DNA of 64,000 nt from Carya illinoinensis. Lineage: Eukaryota; Streptophyta; Magnoliopsida; Fagales; Juglandaceae. Under the pieces are notes generated by a model that saw only the letters and a program-made list of their open reading frames with translations, ran no database searches and was not told where the DNA came from. Positions 21,295 through 33,600 of the stretch are shown here, piece by piece (the stretch's first letter is position 1; each line of letters starts with the position of its first letter). Made by a program: the position numbers and the translations under genes. The stretch spans positions 9,554,501-9,618,500 of the forward strand of contig NC_056758.1 of assembly GCF_018687715.1 (NCBI RefSeq). The letters are read 5' to 3'.

Positions 21295-23404
21295 TGTGAT
21301 GCCCCCAAAATCCCCACGCCCGAACACGGGGAAATTGAGACGTCCGGATGGTGACAACCCGGGTCACCATCCCATCGACGGGTGCCGAGTGTGTGCAAGG
21401 CAACAGATGTGTACAGAGAAACATGCAGCGGTTAACGAAAGTCATAACTAAGTACCAGAATTTTTCTTAACGTAATACAAGCTGTTTAAAACGTACATAG
21501 ATAAAATATTACAAAACACAAATACAGTTTTGAACAAATAAAAAGATAGCATCAGCAACCCGGCGGAGCCGCATCCTCGGGCTCAGCCTCCTCCTCTTCG
21601 TCCTCTAACTCTGCACCAAAAAGCTACGGAACCACGAATGGTACCGCAGGTAAGTAAAACCCAAACACTACCAGATAAAAACACATAAAACTCAAACAAG
21701 ATGCATGAACCATGCCCAATGCCCAAAGCCCAAAAACACAAGTTTTCCACACACGCCAAAAACCCTTTTGGCCCAAAAACACATCCTTTCCGAAAAACAC
21801 GCCAAAAGTCACATTTGGCCACCAAAAGTCCATTTGGCCCAATATCTCGCCGGAAGTTCATCCGGCCCAATATCTCGCCAGAAGTCCATCTGGCCCACGC
21901 CAAAAGTCCCATTTGGCCTCATAAACCATTATCCAATTTTTACCGTATGCACCATGACCTCCCCCAGGGGTCATCCGCACACCCTGGCTCCAGTGTCACA
22001 CCGCTCGTGCGTAGCCAAGCATCCTCTAGCCCTCGCCAGCGAAGGGCCACGGAGTCGGTGAGTAGGGCGATGCCCGGTTCCGCGCCCGACGCGTTCGTAG
22101 CCAAGCATCCCCTAGCCCCGCTCCCGTCATCTCTCTCGACAACTCAGGGGACATCACTCAGTTTATTCCGCTCCCGAGTGACCAGAGGAGCTCCACCGAG
22201 ATAATAACCCATCCCGGCTTGGGCTCGTGATACACACGCACCCGTAATACACTTACGCCAATACACAGGCTTTTCACACATGAACAAAAACACACGTGCA
22301 TGCACCATGAAATGCCATATCAATGCATAATAAAATAACCAACCAACATAAATCAATTAAACAGACAACTCCGTCCTCCATCCATCCGACCCCCGAAACT
22401 CCTCGGACTCAGTCCGGAATCAACAACCAACAACAGTAAATAATTGAATGAGCAATATATATTAAAATCTGAAAATAGAGTTTGGAAAATACTTACAGCG
22501 CTATACGGCAATTTTAGAAAACAAGCGGCGTTGCAAACGGCGGAAAAACAGCAACGTCACAGTGAAAATTCACTGTGGCCGTGGGTTTGAAAAACCCACT
22601 TTTGAACGGGGACAAACTAGGACACGAGATTGATAGGGAATGGTCTAAGGATGGTTGTGAAGCTATTGGAAGTGACGAACGGCCGTGGGTGGCAGCGGAA
22701 TGGCCGGAAATGGCCGGATTACCCAAAACGGAAACTAAGCTCGTAGGAGCTGTTCCGGTGGTCGTTGGAGGCCGGAAATGGGTGGGTTAGGACGGCAAGG
22801 AGTCGGTGATGAAGTGGTGAAGAAATGGTGGCCGGAGGTGGATCGGAGCAAAATCCGTGCGCCCTTCTTGGAGCTTTTCCGGCCAAACGGCCGGCCGGTT
22901 GGGGGTGGGTTTTGGAGGGGTGGTGCACCGGAGGGAGAGGAAGAGAATGGGACCGGTGGGAGGCCGAACGGTGGCCGGACGGCGGCGGTAGAGTAGAGAG
23001 AAGGTGACGCCGGCGTGAGGGAGAGGGAGGAGAGAGAGAGAGCACGGGGGGGGCGTTCGGTCGAGCGGGAGAGGAAAAGAAAGAAAAAAAAAAGAAAAAG
23101 AAGAAAAAAAAAGAAAAAGAAAGGAAAAAGAAAAGAAGGGAAAAATAAAAAGAAAAAAGAGAAAAAGGAAAAAGATGTGAAAAGAGATGAGGTCCAATCC
23201 TCACTCCGGGAAAACGAAACAAACCGCCGAAAAAGATTAAAACCACAAAACAACTTAAAGAAATAAAACACAACATCAAATAAATTAAATTAAATTAAAA
23301 CCCAATTTTTAAAACGCAAAAAAATTAAAATAAAATAACTGATATATTAAATAAAATAAAAACAATTATTTCAGCGAAAATACACTTAAAAGCGGGTCAT
23401 CACA
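21295..23404 (-). repeat. 3' LTR of chromodomain gypsy
   Basis: 2110 bp; on the plus strand it starts TGTGATGCCC and ends GGGTCATCACA. Compared with the other LTR it carries an extra ATCTCGCC-repeat unit at about 21843-21870, keeps about 65 bp missing from the partner (about 22650-22715), and lacks about 55 bp near 22003. The 23050-23190 part is an almost pure A/G tract on the plus strand. Confidence 0.9.
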
Positions 23405-23421
23405 TCCTCCCCTCCTTAAAA
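23405..23421 (-). promoter_or_regulatory. polypurine tract of the gypsy
   Basis: The minus strand reads TTTTAAGGAGGGGAGGA directly before the 3' LTR. This is the plus-strand cDNA primer site of the retrotransposon. Confidence 0.8.
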
Positions 23422-23539
23422 ACAATTTCGTCCTTGAAATTGCAAATCAACCACCAACTTAAAGCAAGCCACATAAACGCTCATAAACCAACTGAGATCA
23501 AGATTAAAATACATACCTTCATCATTCGAACAAATACGG

Positions 23540-26500
23540 TTACTGCTCCCTCATGTCCGCTGCTCGCTCCCAAGAGAAGTCTTGAGCTAACGGATCTCCC
23601 CAAGCCACTTTAACTAAAGGTATCATCTTGGACCTCAACTGTTGCTCCTTCCAATCCAAAATCTGCGACGGAACAACTTCGTAAGTGAGATCCGGTTGCA
23701 ACTGAATACCTGCTGGGTCGATGAAGCGAGGCTCTTGCTGCCCAAAGCTCTTCTTCAGGGATGATACGTGGAAGACATCATGAACATCCCCAAAATAATC
23801 TGGCAAAGCAACCCTATAGGCGACGGACCCTACTCTCTCCAGAATCTGAAAAGGGCCGACGTACCTCGGATCTAGTTTCCTTTTCTTACCAAAACGCTTA
23901 ACACCTCTCATGGGAGAGACTTTAAGATAAACCCAATCACCCACTTCAAATGACAATTCTCTCCTCCTGGTATCAGCGTAGCTTTTCTGGTGACTTTGAG
24001 CTGCCGCCATTTTATCTCTAATGATCCGGACTTGGCTTTGCATTTCCTGAATTATTTCGGGTCCAATTACCCTACTCTCCCCAACTTCATCCCAACACAA
24101 GGGCGACCTACACTTTCTCCCATAAAGAGCTTCATAGGGAGCCATCTGGATGGTCGCATGGTAGCTGTTATTGTAGGCAAACTCAATGAGCGGCAAATGA
24201 TTTTCCCAACTCCCTTGGAATTCCAGGACACATGCTCGCAGCATGTCTTCCAGGGTCTGTATGGTGCGCTCTGACTGGCCGTCTGTCTGCGGGTGATAAG
24301 CAGTGCTGAACTTCAACTTAGTACCCAAAGCTGCCTGCAAACTCTTCCAGAACTGCGACGTAAACCTCAGGTCTCGATCCGACACTATACTCTTTGGTAC
24401 GCCGTGTAGTCGCACTATCTCTTTGACATACAAACGGGTCAACTTACCCAAAGAGTCGGTGTTATTTACAGGCAGAAAATGGGCGCTCTTCGTTAACCGG
24501 TCCACGATCACCCAAACAGAATTCTTCCCACTAGGCGTTCTCGGCAAACCCACCACGAAGTCCATCGTGATGTCATCCCACTTCCACTCAGGAATAGGGA
24601 GGGGTTGGAGCATGCCTGCAGGTCTCTGATGCTCGGCCTTTACCTGACGACACGTGTGACATTTCTCCACATATAAGGCAACGTCCTTCTTCATTCCATC
24701 CCACCAGTAATTTTTCTTCAAGTCTCGATACATCTTTGTACTGCCGGGATGAACTGAATACGGGGCCGCATGAGCTTCCGCCATGATCCGTTCTTTGAAA
24801 TCTGAGTCCTTTGGGACCACTCTGCGATCTCGGAACCGAAGTATCCCATCACTATCCATGCTATAGTGCAACGGCCCTCGAGATTTTCGGACTCTTTTCC
24901 TGATGTTCAGCAGCTTCGGATCCTTTCTTTGGAGAGCTTTCAATTCTTCAAAATCTGTTACCCGAATATCAAGAACTGAAGACAAAATCTCTACTTGCTG
25001 CGAACTCTCTATAAGGAGCCTTCTCATCCCATAAAGTAACGAATCCAATTCTGACGACTCTGCTTCATCTTCCAAATGAGACTTCCAGCTCAAAGCATCA
25101 GCAACTATATTAGCCTTCCCCGGGTGGTACTTGATCTCACACTGATAGTCACTGATTAACTCCAGCCAACGCCTCTGCCTCATATTCAGATTTTTCTGGA
25201 AAAACAAATGCTTCAAACTCTTATGGTCGGTAAATACCTCGCAAGCTTCCCCATACAAGAAATGCTGCCAGATCTTGAGTGCAAAAACAATCGCAGCCAA
25301 TTCTAGATCATGCGTCGGATAATTCTTTTCATGGTCCTTAAGCTGACGAGATGCATAGGCTACAACCCGTCCTTCCTGCATAAGGACACAACTCAAACCA
25401 AACTTAGACGCATCACTGAAGACCACAAATGGCTTATGCGGTTCTGGGAGTGCTAACACTGGTGCCGTTGTCAACCTGTTCTTCAATTCCTGGAAGCTTC
25501 TCTCACATTTCTCTGACCACACAAATTCTGTATTCTTCCGAGTCAAAGCTGTGAGAGGTCCGGATAGGCGAGCAAAACCCTCTACAAATCTTCGGTAGTA
25601 ACCGGCGAGCCCCAAGAAACTCCTGATCTCGCGTACTGTAGTTGGGCGTGGCCATGACAAAATGGCTTCTACCTTACTAGGATCAACTGCCACTCCGCCC
25701 CGGGAAATTACATGCCCAAGAAATTTAACTTCCAACCAGAACTCACACTTGCTGAGCTTGGCGTATAGCTGGTGTTCTCTCAATCTCTCTAGTACCAGGC
25801 TAAGATGATACACATGCTCTTCAACATCTCGGGAATAAATCAGTATATCATCAATAAATACTACCACAAAGGAATCCAGGTAAGGTTGAAACACCCTATT
25901 CATCAAATCCATGAACGCTGCAGGGGCATTAGCTAACCCAAACGGCATCACCTTAAATTCATAATGCCCATACCTCGACCTGAAAGCAGTTTTAGGCACA
26001 TCCTGGTCTCTGATTCTCAGCTGGTAGTATCCCGACCTCAGATCAATCTTAGAGAACATGGCTGCTCCTTGAAGTTGGTCAAACAAATCATCAATCCGCG
26101 GGAGAGGGTATTTATTTTTGATGGTCACCTTGTTCAATTCCCGATAGTCAATGCACATACGGAGGGTTCCATCTTTCTTCTTAACAAATAAAACTGGTGC
26201 ACCCCACGGCGACGTACTAGGCTGAATAAATCCCTTCTCTACCAGTTCTTGCAACTGAGTCTTCAACTCTTTCAATTCAGCCGGTGCCATGCGATAAGGA
26301 GCTTTATGCACAGGAGCCGCTCCAGGTTCCAAATCTATGACAAACTCCATCTCCCGAACAGGGGGTAGTCCGGGCAAGTCATCCACAAACACATCGGGGA
26401 ACTCTTCCACAACTGGAATGTCTGCCAAAGACTTCTTCTCAGACGGCGTGGACACCATCTGCACCAAGAATGCATCCGCTCCCCATGCAATCTCTCGTCT

Positions 26501-26962
26501 TGCCTGAATCGCCGATATAATTATCGGTTTCTCTTTTAACCTACTCCCCACAAATTCCAGACAATCACAATCTGGAAGCTGAAAGCTAATTATCCGACTT
26601 CTGCAATTAATACTCGCAGAATATCGGTATAGCCAATCCATTCCGAGGATAATATCAAAACCCAACAGCTTGAACACTACCAAATCAGCATCCAAGAATC
26701 TTCCCTCAAAATTTAACGGGCATCCCAAAGCAACCTTGGAACACCACACCATCTCGCCATCGGGTAGAGCCACTACCATGGCCTTCGGCAACGGTTCCGT
26801 GACCAAATTACACACCCGAGCAAACGTGGAAGACACAAACGATCGAGAAGCACCGGAATCAAACAAAGTACAAGTATAAAACTCATACAAACGGACTCTT
26901 CCTGAACCAAACACACAACCCATGAAATCCAAAAAAAACAACGAAGAAACCAAATGCACCAA
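23540..26962 (-). CDS. gypsy Pol: protease, RT, RNase H, integrase, chromodomain
   Basis: Polyprotein of 1140 codons with no stop. Protease active site LFDSGAS at about residue 33-39. RT at about 235-415, with the variant catalytic box FIDD at 369-372 and [10 protein letters not shown] before it. RNase H with SDASKFGL near 507 and [10 protein letters not shown]. Integrase zinc finger H..H..CHTC at about 720-760, catalytic MDF, SDRD and a Glu in QSERTIQ. C-terminal HVSSLKK followed by a chromodomain-like end ([16 protein letters not shown]...W). It makes and integrates the element's cDNA; the chromodomain is thought to steer integration to heterochromatin. The ATG at 26962 is only the first in the frame. 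Residues 1-19 probably are not translated, because they lie in a candidate intron (26902-26999) whose removal fuses this frame to gag. Confidence 0.93.
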   Translation of the reverse strand: MVHLVSSLFFLDFMGCVFGSGRVRLYEFYTCTLFDSGASRSFVSSTFARVCNLVTEPLPKAMVVALPDGEMVWCSKVALGCPLNFEGRFLDADLVVFKLLGFDIILGMDWLYRYSASINCRSRIISFQLPDCDCLEFVGSRLKEKPIIISAIQARREIAWGADAFLVQMVSTPSEKKSLADIPVVEEFPDVFVDDLPGLPPVREMEFVIDLEPGAAPVHKAPYRMAPAELKELKTQLQELVEKGFIQPSTSPWGAPVLFVKKKDGTLRMCIDYRELNKVTIKNKYPLPRIDDLFDQLQGAAMFSKIDLRSGYYQLRIRDQDVPKTAFRSRYGHYEFKVMPFGLANAPAAFMDLMNRVFQPYLDSFVVVFIDDILIYSRDVEEHVYHLSLVLERLREHQLYAKLSKCEFWLEVKFLGHVISRGGVAVDPSKVEAILSWPRPTTVREIRSFLGLAGYYRRFVEGFARLSGPLTALTRKNTEFVWSEKCERSFQELKNRLTTAPVLALPEPHKPFVVFSDASKFGLSCVLMQEGRVVAYASRQLKDHEKNYPTHDLELAAIVFALKIWQHFLYGEACEVFTDHKSLKHLFFQKNLNMRQRRWLELISDYQCEIKYHPGKANIVADALSWKSHLEDEAESSELDSLLYGMRRLLIESSQQVEILSSVLDIRVTDFEELKALQRKDPKLLNIRKRVRKSRGPLHYSMDSDGILRFRDRRVVPKDSDFKERIMAEAHAAPYSVHPGSTKMYRDLKKNYWWDGMKKDVALYVEKCHTCRQVKAEHQRPAGMLQPLPIPEWKWDDITMDFVVGLPRTPSGKNSVWVIVDRLTKSAHFLPVNNTDSLGKLTRLYVKEIVRLHGVPKSIVSDRDLRFTSQFWKSLQAALGTKLKFSTAYHPQTDGQSERTIQTLEDMLRACVLEFQGSWENHLPLIEFAYNNSYHATIQMAPYEALYGRKCRSPLCWDEVGESRVIGPEIIQEMQSQVRIIRDKMAAAQSHQKSYADTRRRELSFEVGDWVYLKVSPMRGVKRFGKKRKLDPRYVGPFQILERVGSVAYRVALPDYFGDVHDVFHVSSLKKSFGQQEPRFIDPAGIQLQPDLTYEVVPSQILDWKEQQLRSKMIPLVKVAWGDPLAQDFSWERAADMREQ

Positions 26963-26999
26963 AAATTAAATCCAACTTAAACATTAAATTGATCCATAC
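26902..26999 (-). other. candidate gag-pol intron
   Basis: On the minus strand this 98-bp interval starts GTATGG and ends TTTGGTTCAG, with a T-rich stretch before the AG. Gag terminates inside it (stop at 26977-26979). Its length leaves remainder 2 on division by 3, and its removal places gag and pol in one frame. The fused junction then puts 11 residues between gag's VITG and the protease LFDSG, the same spacing I recall for single-ORF relatives. Alternatives are a small insertion that killed the fusion, or a recoding site. No transcript evidence is available. Confidence 0.6.
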
Positions 27000-28263
27000 C
27001 TGTGATTACTCTAGCATCATGGGTCGCTGGTGCCTCATCATCCACCTCTCCGGGTGTGACAGCATAAACCCGGGCTTGCACTGCTTGTCTCGGGTTGGTT
27101 CTTCCACCGTGTCTACCTCCACGGCTTCCTTGAACTCTAACGGGGCAATCCCGAGCAATATGTCCCACTTGGCCGCACCGATAACACTGGGGTCCACTAC
27201 TCGTCCGACACTCGCCCTCATGAGCTCTATTACAAACTCCACAAACAGGCATACGTCCTCCCATGCGAACACTTGAGGATGTTTGAGATCGGGTTCCAGT
27301 CCGCTGAACAAACTTCTGAGGCGAACCCGAGCTGCTTCCTTCACCAGAAAAACTCCGCCTTTTTTGCCCTGAAGGGGAGCCCATACTCAGATTATTTTCC
27401 CTCTCTATAAGGGTGGCCACATCCACTAACTCCTGAAAAGTGGATATCCGATGGCTGACCACCATACGGCGTATGTCATGACGCAGCCCCTCCTGGAAAC
27501 GATCTGCTCGCATCTCCTCAGTGGCGACAAGATGAGGAGCAAACCGCTCAAGTTCTATGAATCTCCGGGCGTACAACTCCACTGTCGCGCCCCCTTGGAC
27601 CAGATTGGAGAACTCTCTTGCCTTTTGCTTCCTTATCGATGCGGGAAAGAAGCGGTCATTGAACTCCTTCTTGAAACGCTGCCAGGTCACTGCAGCGAAA
27701 GATCCCAGTTCAGATTCCAACAGCACCCTCTTGGTATCCCACCAATCAGAAGCAGTGCCTTGCAAGAGGTAACTGGCGTAAAGTACTTGCTGTGCCTTAG
27801 TGCACCCACACACCTCAAAAGTCTTCTCCAGATCCTTGATCCATTTTCCAGCCTGAATTGGATCCTCATTTCCAGTGAAGTGTGGAGTCCGATGCGCTAG
27901 GAAGCGCTCATAGGTGCATCCGGCTTGCACCATGCTGTTGGACCCTCCTGGATACATCCAAGGCCCTCCCTGATATGGCCAAGGACCTCCTGGTTGTGGC
28001 CAATACCCTCCTTGTTGCGGACAAGGTTCTCCTGACGGTGGATAAGGCCCTCCTGATGGTGGACAAGGCCCTCCTGATGGTGGCCAAGGACCCCCTTGTG
28101 GTGGCCAAGGTCCTTGTGGTGGCCAAGGCCCTGCCTGTTGGGACCTCGCACTCTGTTGCATAAACTCCGTCATCTGCCGAATTGCTTCGGCTATGGAGTC
28201 ATCTCTGGAGGTATTTTCTTGCGGTTCCTGAGTATTTTTCCTTGGTCTCCCTGGTCTCCCCAT
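26977..28263 (-). CDS. gypsy Gag with CCHC zinc knuckle
   Basis: A 428-codon capsid/nucleocapsid protein. The N-terminus is basic (MGRPGRPRKNTQ). Residues about 43-105 are a proline/glycine-rich repeat (PPSGGP-type units) encoded by a 24-30 bp minisatellite. The retrotransposon gag domain spans about 120-285 (HFTGNEDPIQAGKWI, DWWDTKR, WQRFKKEFNDRFFP, ARRFIELERFAPHL). A first cysteine cluster CGVC...C lies at about 338-349 and a classical knuckle CYRCGQVGHIARDC at about 360-373. It packages element RNA into particles. The predicted last residues MDQFNV plus stop lie within the candidate intron, so the true product may be a Gag-Pol fusion through splicing. Confidence 0.9.
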   Translation of the reverse strand: MGRPGRPRKNTQEPQENTSRDDSIAEAIRQMTEFMQQSARSQQAGPWPPQGPWPPQGGPWPPSGGPCPPSGGPYPPSGEPCPQQGGYWPQPGGPWPYQGGPWMYPGGSNSMVQAGCTYERFLAHRTPHFTGNEDPIQAGKWIKDLEKTFEVCGCTKAQQVLYASYLLQGTASDWWDTKRVLLESELGSFAAVTWQRFKKEFNDRFFPASIRKQKAREFSNLVQGGATVELYARRFIELERFAPHLVATEEMRADRFQEGLRHDIRRMVVSHRISTFQELVDVATLIERENNLSMGSPSGQKRRSFSGEGSSSGSPQKFVQRTGTRSQTSSSVRMGGRMPVCGVCNRAHEGECRTSSGPQCYRCGQVGHIARDCPVRVQGSRGGRHGGRTNPRQAVQARVYAVTPGEVDDEAPATHDARVITGMDQFNV

Positions 28264-28531
28264 ACTCCTGTCACAACACTACTCTTGACCCTCCTTTAAG
28301 AAAACAAATAAAACCATCATAAAACCAACAAAAACAAAAAAACAGCACTACACAGCAAGAAACAAAAGAAACCAGCATGCCAAAACATAACTAAATAAAT
28401 AAAAACAAACAAACAAGCTCACACAAATAAAACAAATAAAACAACTATACTTAACATAATTTTCAAAACACAACTTAAAAAAACATTCTGGTACTACCTA
28501 CGGGACATGTGGTTTTACCCAGAGCCAAACC

Positions 28532-28543
28532 GCTCTGATACCA
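28532..28543 (-). promoter_or_regulatory. primer binding site, initiator tRNA-Met type
   Basis: The minus strand reads TGGTATCAGAGC two bases after the 5' LTR end, the standard plant LTR-element site pairing with the 3' end of initiator tRNA-Met. Confidence 0.9.
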
Positions 28544-28545
28544 CC

Positions 28546-30632
28546 TGTGACGCCCCCAAAATCCCCACGCCCGAACACGGGGAAATTGAGACGTCAGGAT
28601 GGTGACAACCCGGGTCACCATCCCATCGACGGGTGCCGAGTGTGTGCAAGGCAACAGATGTGTACAGAGAAACACGCAGCGGATAACGAAAGTCATAACT
28701 AAGTACCAGAATTTTTCTTAACGTAATACAAGCTGTTTAAAACGTACATAGATAAATATTACAAAACACAAATACAGTTTTGAACAAATAAAAAGATAGC
28801 ATCAGCAACCCGGCGGAGCCGCATCCTCGGGCTCAGCCTCCTCCTCTTCGTCCTCTAACTCTGCACCAAAAGCTACGGAACCACGAATGGTACCGCAGGT
28901 AAGTAAAACCCAAACACTACCAGATAAAAACACATAAAACTCAAACAAGATGCATGAACCATGCCCAATGCCCAAAGCCCAAAAACACAAGTTTTCCACA
29001 CACGCCAAAAACCCTTTTGGCCCAAAAACACATCCTTTCCGAAAAACACGCCAAAAGTCACATTTGGCCGCCAAAAGTCCATTTGGCCCAATATCTCGCC
29101 AGAAGTCCATCTGGCCCACGCCAAAAGTCCCATTTGGCCTCATAAACCATTATCCAATTTTTACCATATGCACCATGACCTCCCCCAGGGGTCATCCGCA
29201 CACCCTGGCTCCAGTGTCACACCGTAGAGTACCACCACGCATGTGACACCTAACGAGCGATGCCCAGTTCCGCGCCCCGCGCGTGCGTAGCCAAGCATCC
29301 TCTAGCCTTCGCCAGCGAAGGGCCACGGAGTCGGTGAGTAGGGCGATGCCCGGTTCCGCGCCCGGCGCGTTGTTAGCCAAGCATCCCCTAGCCCCGCTCC
29401 CGTCATCTCTCTCGACAACTCAGGGGACATCACTCAGTTTATTCCGCTCCCGAGTGACCAGAGGAGCTCCACCGAGATAATAACCCATCCCGGCTTGGGC
29501 TCGTGATACACACGCACCCGTAATACACTTACGCCAATACACAGGCTTTTCACACATGAACAAAAACACACGTGCATGTACCATGAAATGCCATATCAAT
29601 GCATAATAAAATAACCAACCAACATAAATCAATTAAACAGACAACTCCGTCCTCCATCCATCCGACCCCCGAAACTCCTCGGACTCAGTCCGGAATTAAC
29701 AACCAACAACAGTAAATAATTGAATGAGCAATATATATTAAAATCTGAAAATAGGGTTTGGAAAATACTTACAGCGCTATACGGCAATTTTAGAAAACAA
29801 GCGGCGTTGCAAACGGCGAAAAAACAGCAACGTCACAGTGAAAATTCACTGTGGCCGTGGGTTTGAAAAACCCACTTTTGAACGGGGACAAACTAGGACA
29901 CGAGATTGATAGGGAATGGCCAGAAATGGCCTGATTACCCAAAACGGAAACTAAGCTCGTAGGAGTTGTTCCAGTGGTCGTTGGAGGCCGGAAATGGGTG
30001 GGTTAGGACGGCAAGGAGTCGGTGATGAAGTGGTGAAGAAATGGTGGCCGGAGGTGGAGCGACGGCGGCGGATCGGAGCAAAATCCGTGCGCCCTTCTTG
30101 GAGCTTTTCCGGCCAAACGGTCGGCCGGTTGGGGGTGGGTTTTGGAGGGGTGGTGCACCGGAGGGAGAGGAAGAGAATGGAACCGGTGGGAGGCCGAACG
30201 GTGGCCGGACGGCGGCGGTAGAGTAGAGAGAAGGTGACGCCGGCGTGAGGGAGAGGGAGGAGAGAGAGAGAGAGCACGGGGGGGGTTCGGTCGAGCGGGA
30301 GAGGAAAAGAAAGAAAAAAAAGAAAAAGAAGAAAAAAAAAGAAAAAGAAAGGAAAAAGAAAAGAAGGGAAAAAGAAAAAGAAAAAAGAGGAAAAGGAAAA
30401 AGATGTGAAAAGAGATGAGGTCCAATCCTCACTCCGGGAAAACGAAACAAACCGCCGAAAAAGATTAAAACCACAAAACAACTTAAAGAAATAAAACACA
30501 ACATCAAATAAATTAAATTAAATTAAAACCCAATTTTTAAAACGCAAATAAATTAAAATAAAATAACTGATATATTAAATAAAATAAAAATAATTATTTC
30601 AGCGAAAATACACTTAAAAGCGGGTCATCACA
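28546..30632 (-). repeat. 5' LTR of chromodomain gypsy
   Basis: 2087 bp; on the plus strand it starts TGTGACGCCC and ends GGGTCATCACA, followed by the TCCAT duplication. It is nearly identical to the 3' LTR except for a few indels; the plus-strand A/G tract recurs at 30297-30407. The promoter for the element's minus-strand transcript should be in its right half; no confident TATA box was chosen. Confidence 0.9.
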
Positions 30633-30637
30633 TCCAT

Positions 30638-33600
30638 CTTCCTGGTAGGCCTCTACATTCGGAGTGTCATATTGATCTCCACTATTATCGTAATCTGCAC
30701 TCGTTCCTACTTCATATATATTTCGAGGGACAAATGTTTGTATAACTCGCCAAGTTATCTCTCCACTATCTTCATCAGCACTTTTCATTTGATCAATCAA
30801 GTAATAGATTTGAGTAGCTTGACAAGCCAATATGAATGGATCATCTTCGTACCATTTAGATGCAGTATTGACAATCGTAAAATGATTATCCCTAGATATC
30901 GAAACCCGACCACCACCTAGATCCCACCAATCACATTTAAAGACATATGTTATAGACCCACCCAGATATTTCAATCCGATGATATCACGAATGACACCAT
31001 AATAATCAATATCATTTGTTCCATGACTTCCCTTGACCAACACACCACAGTTTTGAGTCTTTCTACTTCGTTCACAGTCCAGAGTATGGAATCTATAACG
31101 TCGAACCGTGCATGCAATGCATACAATTCAAAAGAGACTAATCTGGGATCACGAGCACGTTGTTCCAAAATCTAACAATTGAAATAATGTTATATATTAA
31201 ATATTACCTAGAGTTAAAACTTTCATAATCTAAGATATTATATAGAGTTTAGTTCATACACGTTGTTCAAACCATCCAGAAAATTCTTCCTTGTGTCTTG
31301 CCACTATATTCTCTACGCCTTCCGTCTTAAGTTTGTCCATGTGCTCACTGTATATGAGTGCAAAATCATATTATTTTACGTAACAAAAGTTATAGTTAAC
31401 CTCCTTGAAACTAGAATTATTTTAACCTTTTACAACGACATACCTGAGATAGTGATCAATCTCCCGACAATTATTTAGCACGTACCACCGAACTTTACCC
31501 AACTCTATATTAAGTAAATCGTAACCCGTTTGTGCACCCAAGGGTCGTACATTCTGAGAAAACATTGATAGCTCACAAGGAGGCAGAGCAGCAAGATCAG
31601 CATTTCATTCTTGATGATTAAATCGTGTCTCAACACCACGAAAATATAAAGAGCAAAATGTTAACCATTTATCGTGTATATAGGCCTCTGCTATTGAACC
31701 CTCAGCTCTGGCTTTATTCCTAACAGTGTGCTTCAGTCAACCCAAATATATTTCAATTGGATACATACAACAGAACTGTACCAGTCCACCCAACATTATC
31801 TCCCGAGGTAAATGTATTGCTAAATGGATCATGACATCAAAAAATGATGGTGGAAAGATCTGCTTAAATCTACATAGTATAGTAGCAATGTCTTCTTCCA
31901 GTTTCCGCAGCATATCTCGATTTACTACCCGAGCACACAAATCCTTAAGAAACATACACAGTTCGGTTATGGCGACACGTATGGCAGATGTTAGCTTCCC
32001 ACGAATTCCCACTGGTAATAACTTCTGCAAAAATACGTGACAGTCATGACTTTTCAATCCACCAATTTTCCAGTCATCAGGGCTTACGCATCTACTAATA
32101 TTTGAAGCATAACCATCTAACAGCTTCACACCTTGCAATCATTTGCAAAAGTCCATCCTCTCCTCCCTTGTTATTGTAAATACAATTATGTTTAATTTAC
32201 ATTCTCTCAAAATCTTTCATCGTCTTAATTGTATCTTTCGTCTTTTTATTAATGCTCATCAATGTACCCTGTATATTATCACAAATATTTTTCTCTATGT
32301 ACAGTACATCCAAACTATGTCGCAACATGCAAGACGATCAATACGGCAAGTCAAAAAAAAAAAATACTACGCTTTGTCCAATTCAATTATGCTACGCCTT
32401 GTTTTCTCTTGTTCTTTCCCTGACCTTTGCCAAAATTGTTCGCTGCCACATGTACCAATTGTTCCAGTATCTCTTCTCTAGACAACTCATTTGGCACAAT
32501 TCTATCCTCTACTTGCCCATCAAACTTAGCGAATTCTGTTCTCCATGCATGATTTGTTGGTAGATAACGTCGATGACCCATGAAACACAACTTTTGAGAA
32601 TATTTTAACCACTCACTAGTAGTTTCTTTATTATACATCGAACACACTAACTTCTCTTTAGTACAATAGCCGGAAAGATTTCCATATGCCAGAAAGTCAT
32701 TTATCGTTCACATTATTGCAACATGCATCTAAAAAGTTGTCGACATGGATGCATCATAGGTTCTAATTCCTGTTTCCCATAATTGTTTCAGCTCTTCAAT
32801 CAACGGCTACATATATACGTCAATGTCATTCCCAGCTGATCTCAGGCCAGGGATAAGTAAAGTTAACAAAAAGTTGGGCGCCTTCATGCACCTCCATGGT
32901 GGAAGATTGTACAGAATCAACACTACAGGCCAAGTGCTATAACTTGTACTCATATTTCCAAAAGGGTTGAATCTATCGGATGTGAGTCCCAGGCACAAGT
33001 TCTGAGCTTCTATCCCAAACTCTGGATACTAATTATCGAAAGATTGCCACGCAAGTGAGTCAGCTGGGTGCCTCATAAATCCGTCATTATTAACTCTTTT
33101 CTCTTTGTGCCACTTCATATCGTAAGCTATTTTCTTACACATATAATCTTTTCAACCTAGGTCTCAATGGGAAATATCGCAAGACTTCAACCGGCACGCT
33201 TTTCTTACCCTTCCACCTCAACTCTCCGCATACAGGACATACTTGTTTCTCCTCGTTCTCCTTCCAAAATAAAACACAATCATTCTTACATGCATGTATG
33301 GACTTATACTCAAACCCTAATCCCTTTCTCAATTGTTTCACTTCATAAAAGTTCTTCGGCAATGTAGACCCTTTGGGAAGCACTTCGTTAAATAAGTCTA
33401 ATACAATGTTTATTGCTTTGGTTGACATCCCACACAATGACTTAATGTGAAACAACTGCACAATAAACGATATTTTGGAATGTTCTATATAGCCTAGATA
33501 AAGCTCATCCAACCGATGGAATGATCCTGAAAATTTTGCATCTTCCCACATTGCAGGAAAATTTTCAAAATCATTCCATCGGCCACTTGAGTCATTGTTG

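Larger units (their letters stand above)
21295..30632 (-). mobile_element. near-intact chromodomain-type Ty3-gypsy retrotransposon (Tekay/Del-like)
   Basis: A 9338-bp element on the minus strand with two LTRs of about 2.1 kb, gag, pol with protease-RT-RNase H-integrase-chromodomain, a tRNA-iMet primer site and a polypurine tract. It is flanked by the perfect duplication TCCAT (21290-21294 and 30633-30637). It sits inside the CACTA TNP2 gene. The LTRs show few substitutions and pol has no stop over 1140 codons, so it is the youngest LTR insertion seen here. Lineage is inferred from the C-terminal chromodomain-like segment. Two solo LTRs in the window (11102-13352 and 43508-45518) are relatives. 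Confidence 0.92.

Noticed and set aside
21701..22204. Plus-strand ORFs of 70-167 codons in the gypsy LTR (also 28950-29246)
   Set aside because: Three overlapping frames stay open because of short internal repeats (GGCCCA, GCCAAAAG words); they lie in the LTR and resemble no protein.
22719..23279. Minus-strand ORFs of 136-186 codons rich in Phe, Ser and Pro (also 29935-30507 and 43696-44343)
   Set aside because: They are translations of the pyrimidine-rich LTR tract in several frames at once, with no domain and no conservation of one frame between LTR copies.
23990..24629. Plus-strand ORFs opposite gypsy pol, and similar ones at 25964-26191, 26670-26879 and 27451-27900
   Set aside because: Shadows of the long minus-strand gag and pol frames.
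31263..32563. Plus-strand ORFs in the TNP2 region
   Set aside because: Opposite-strand shadows of the DUF4218 and DUF4216 coding parts of the transposase.
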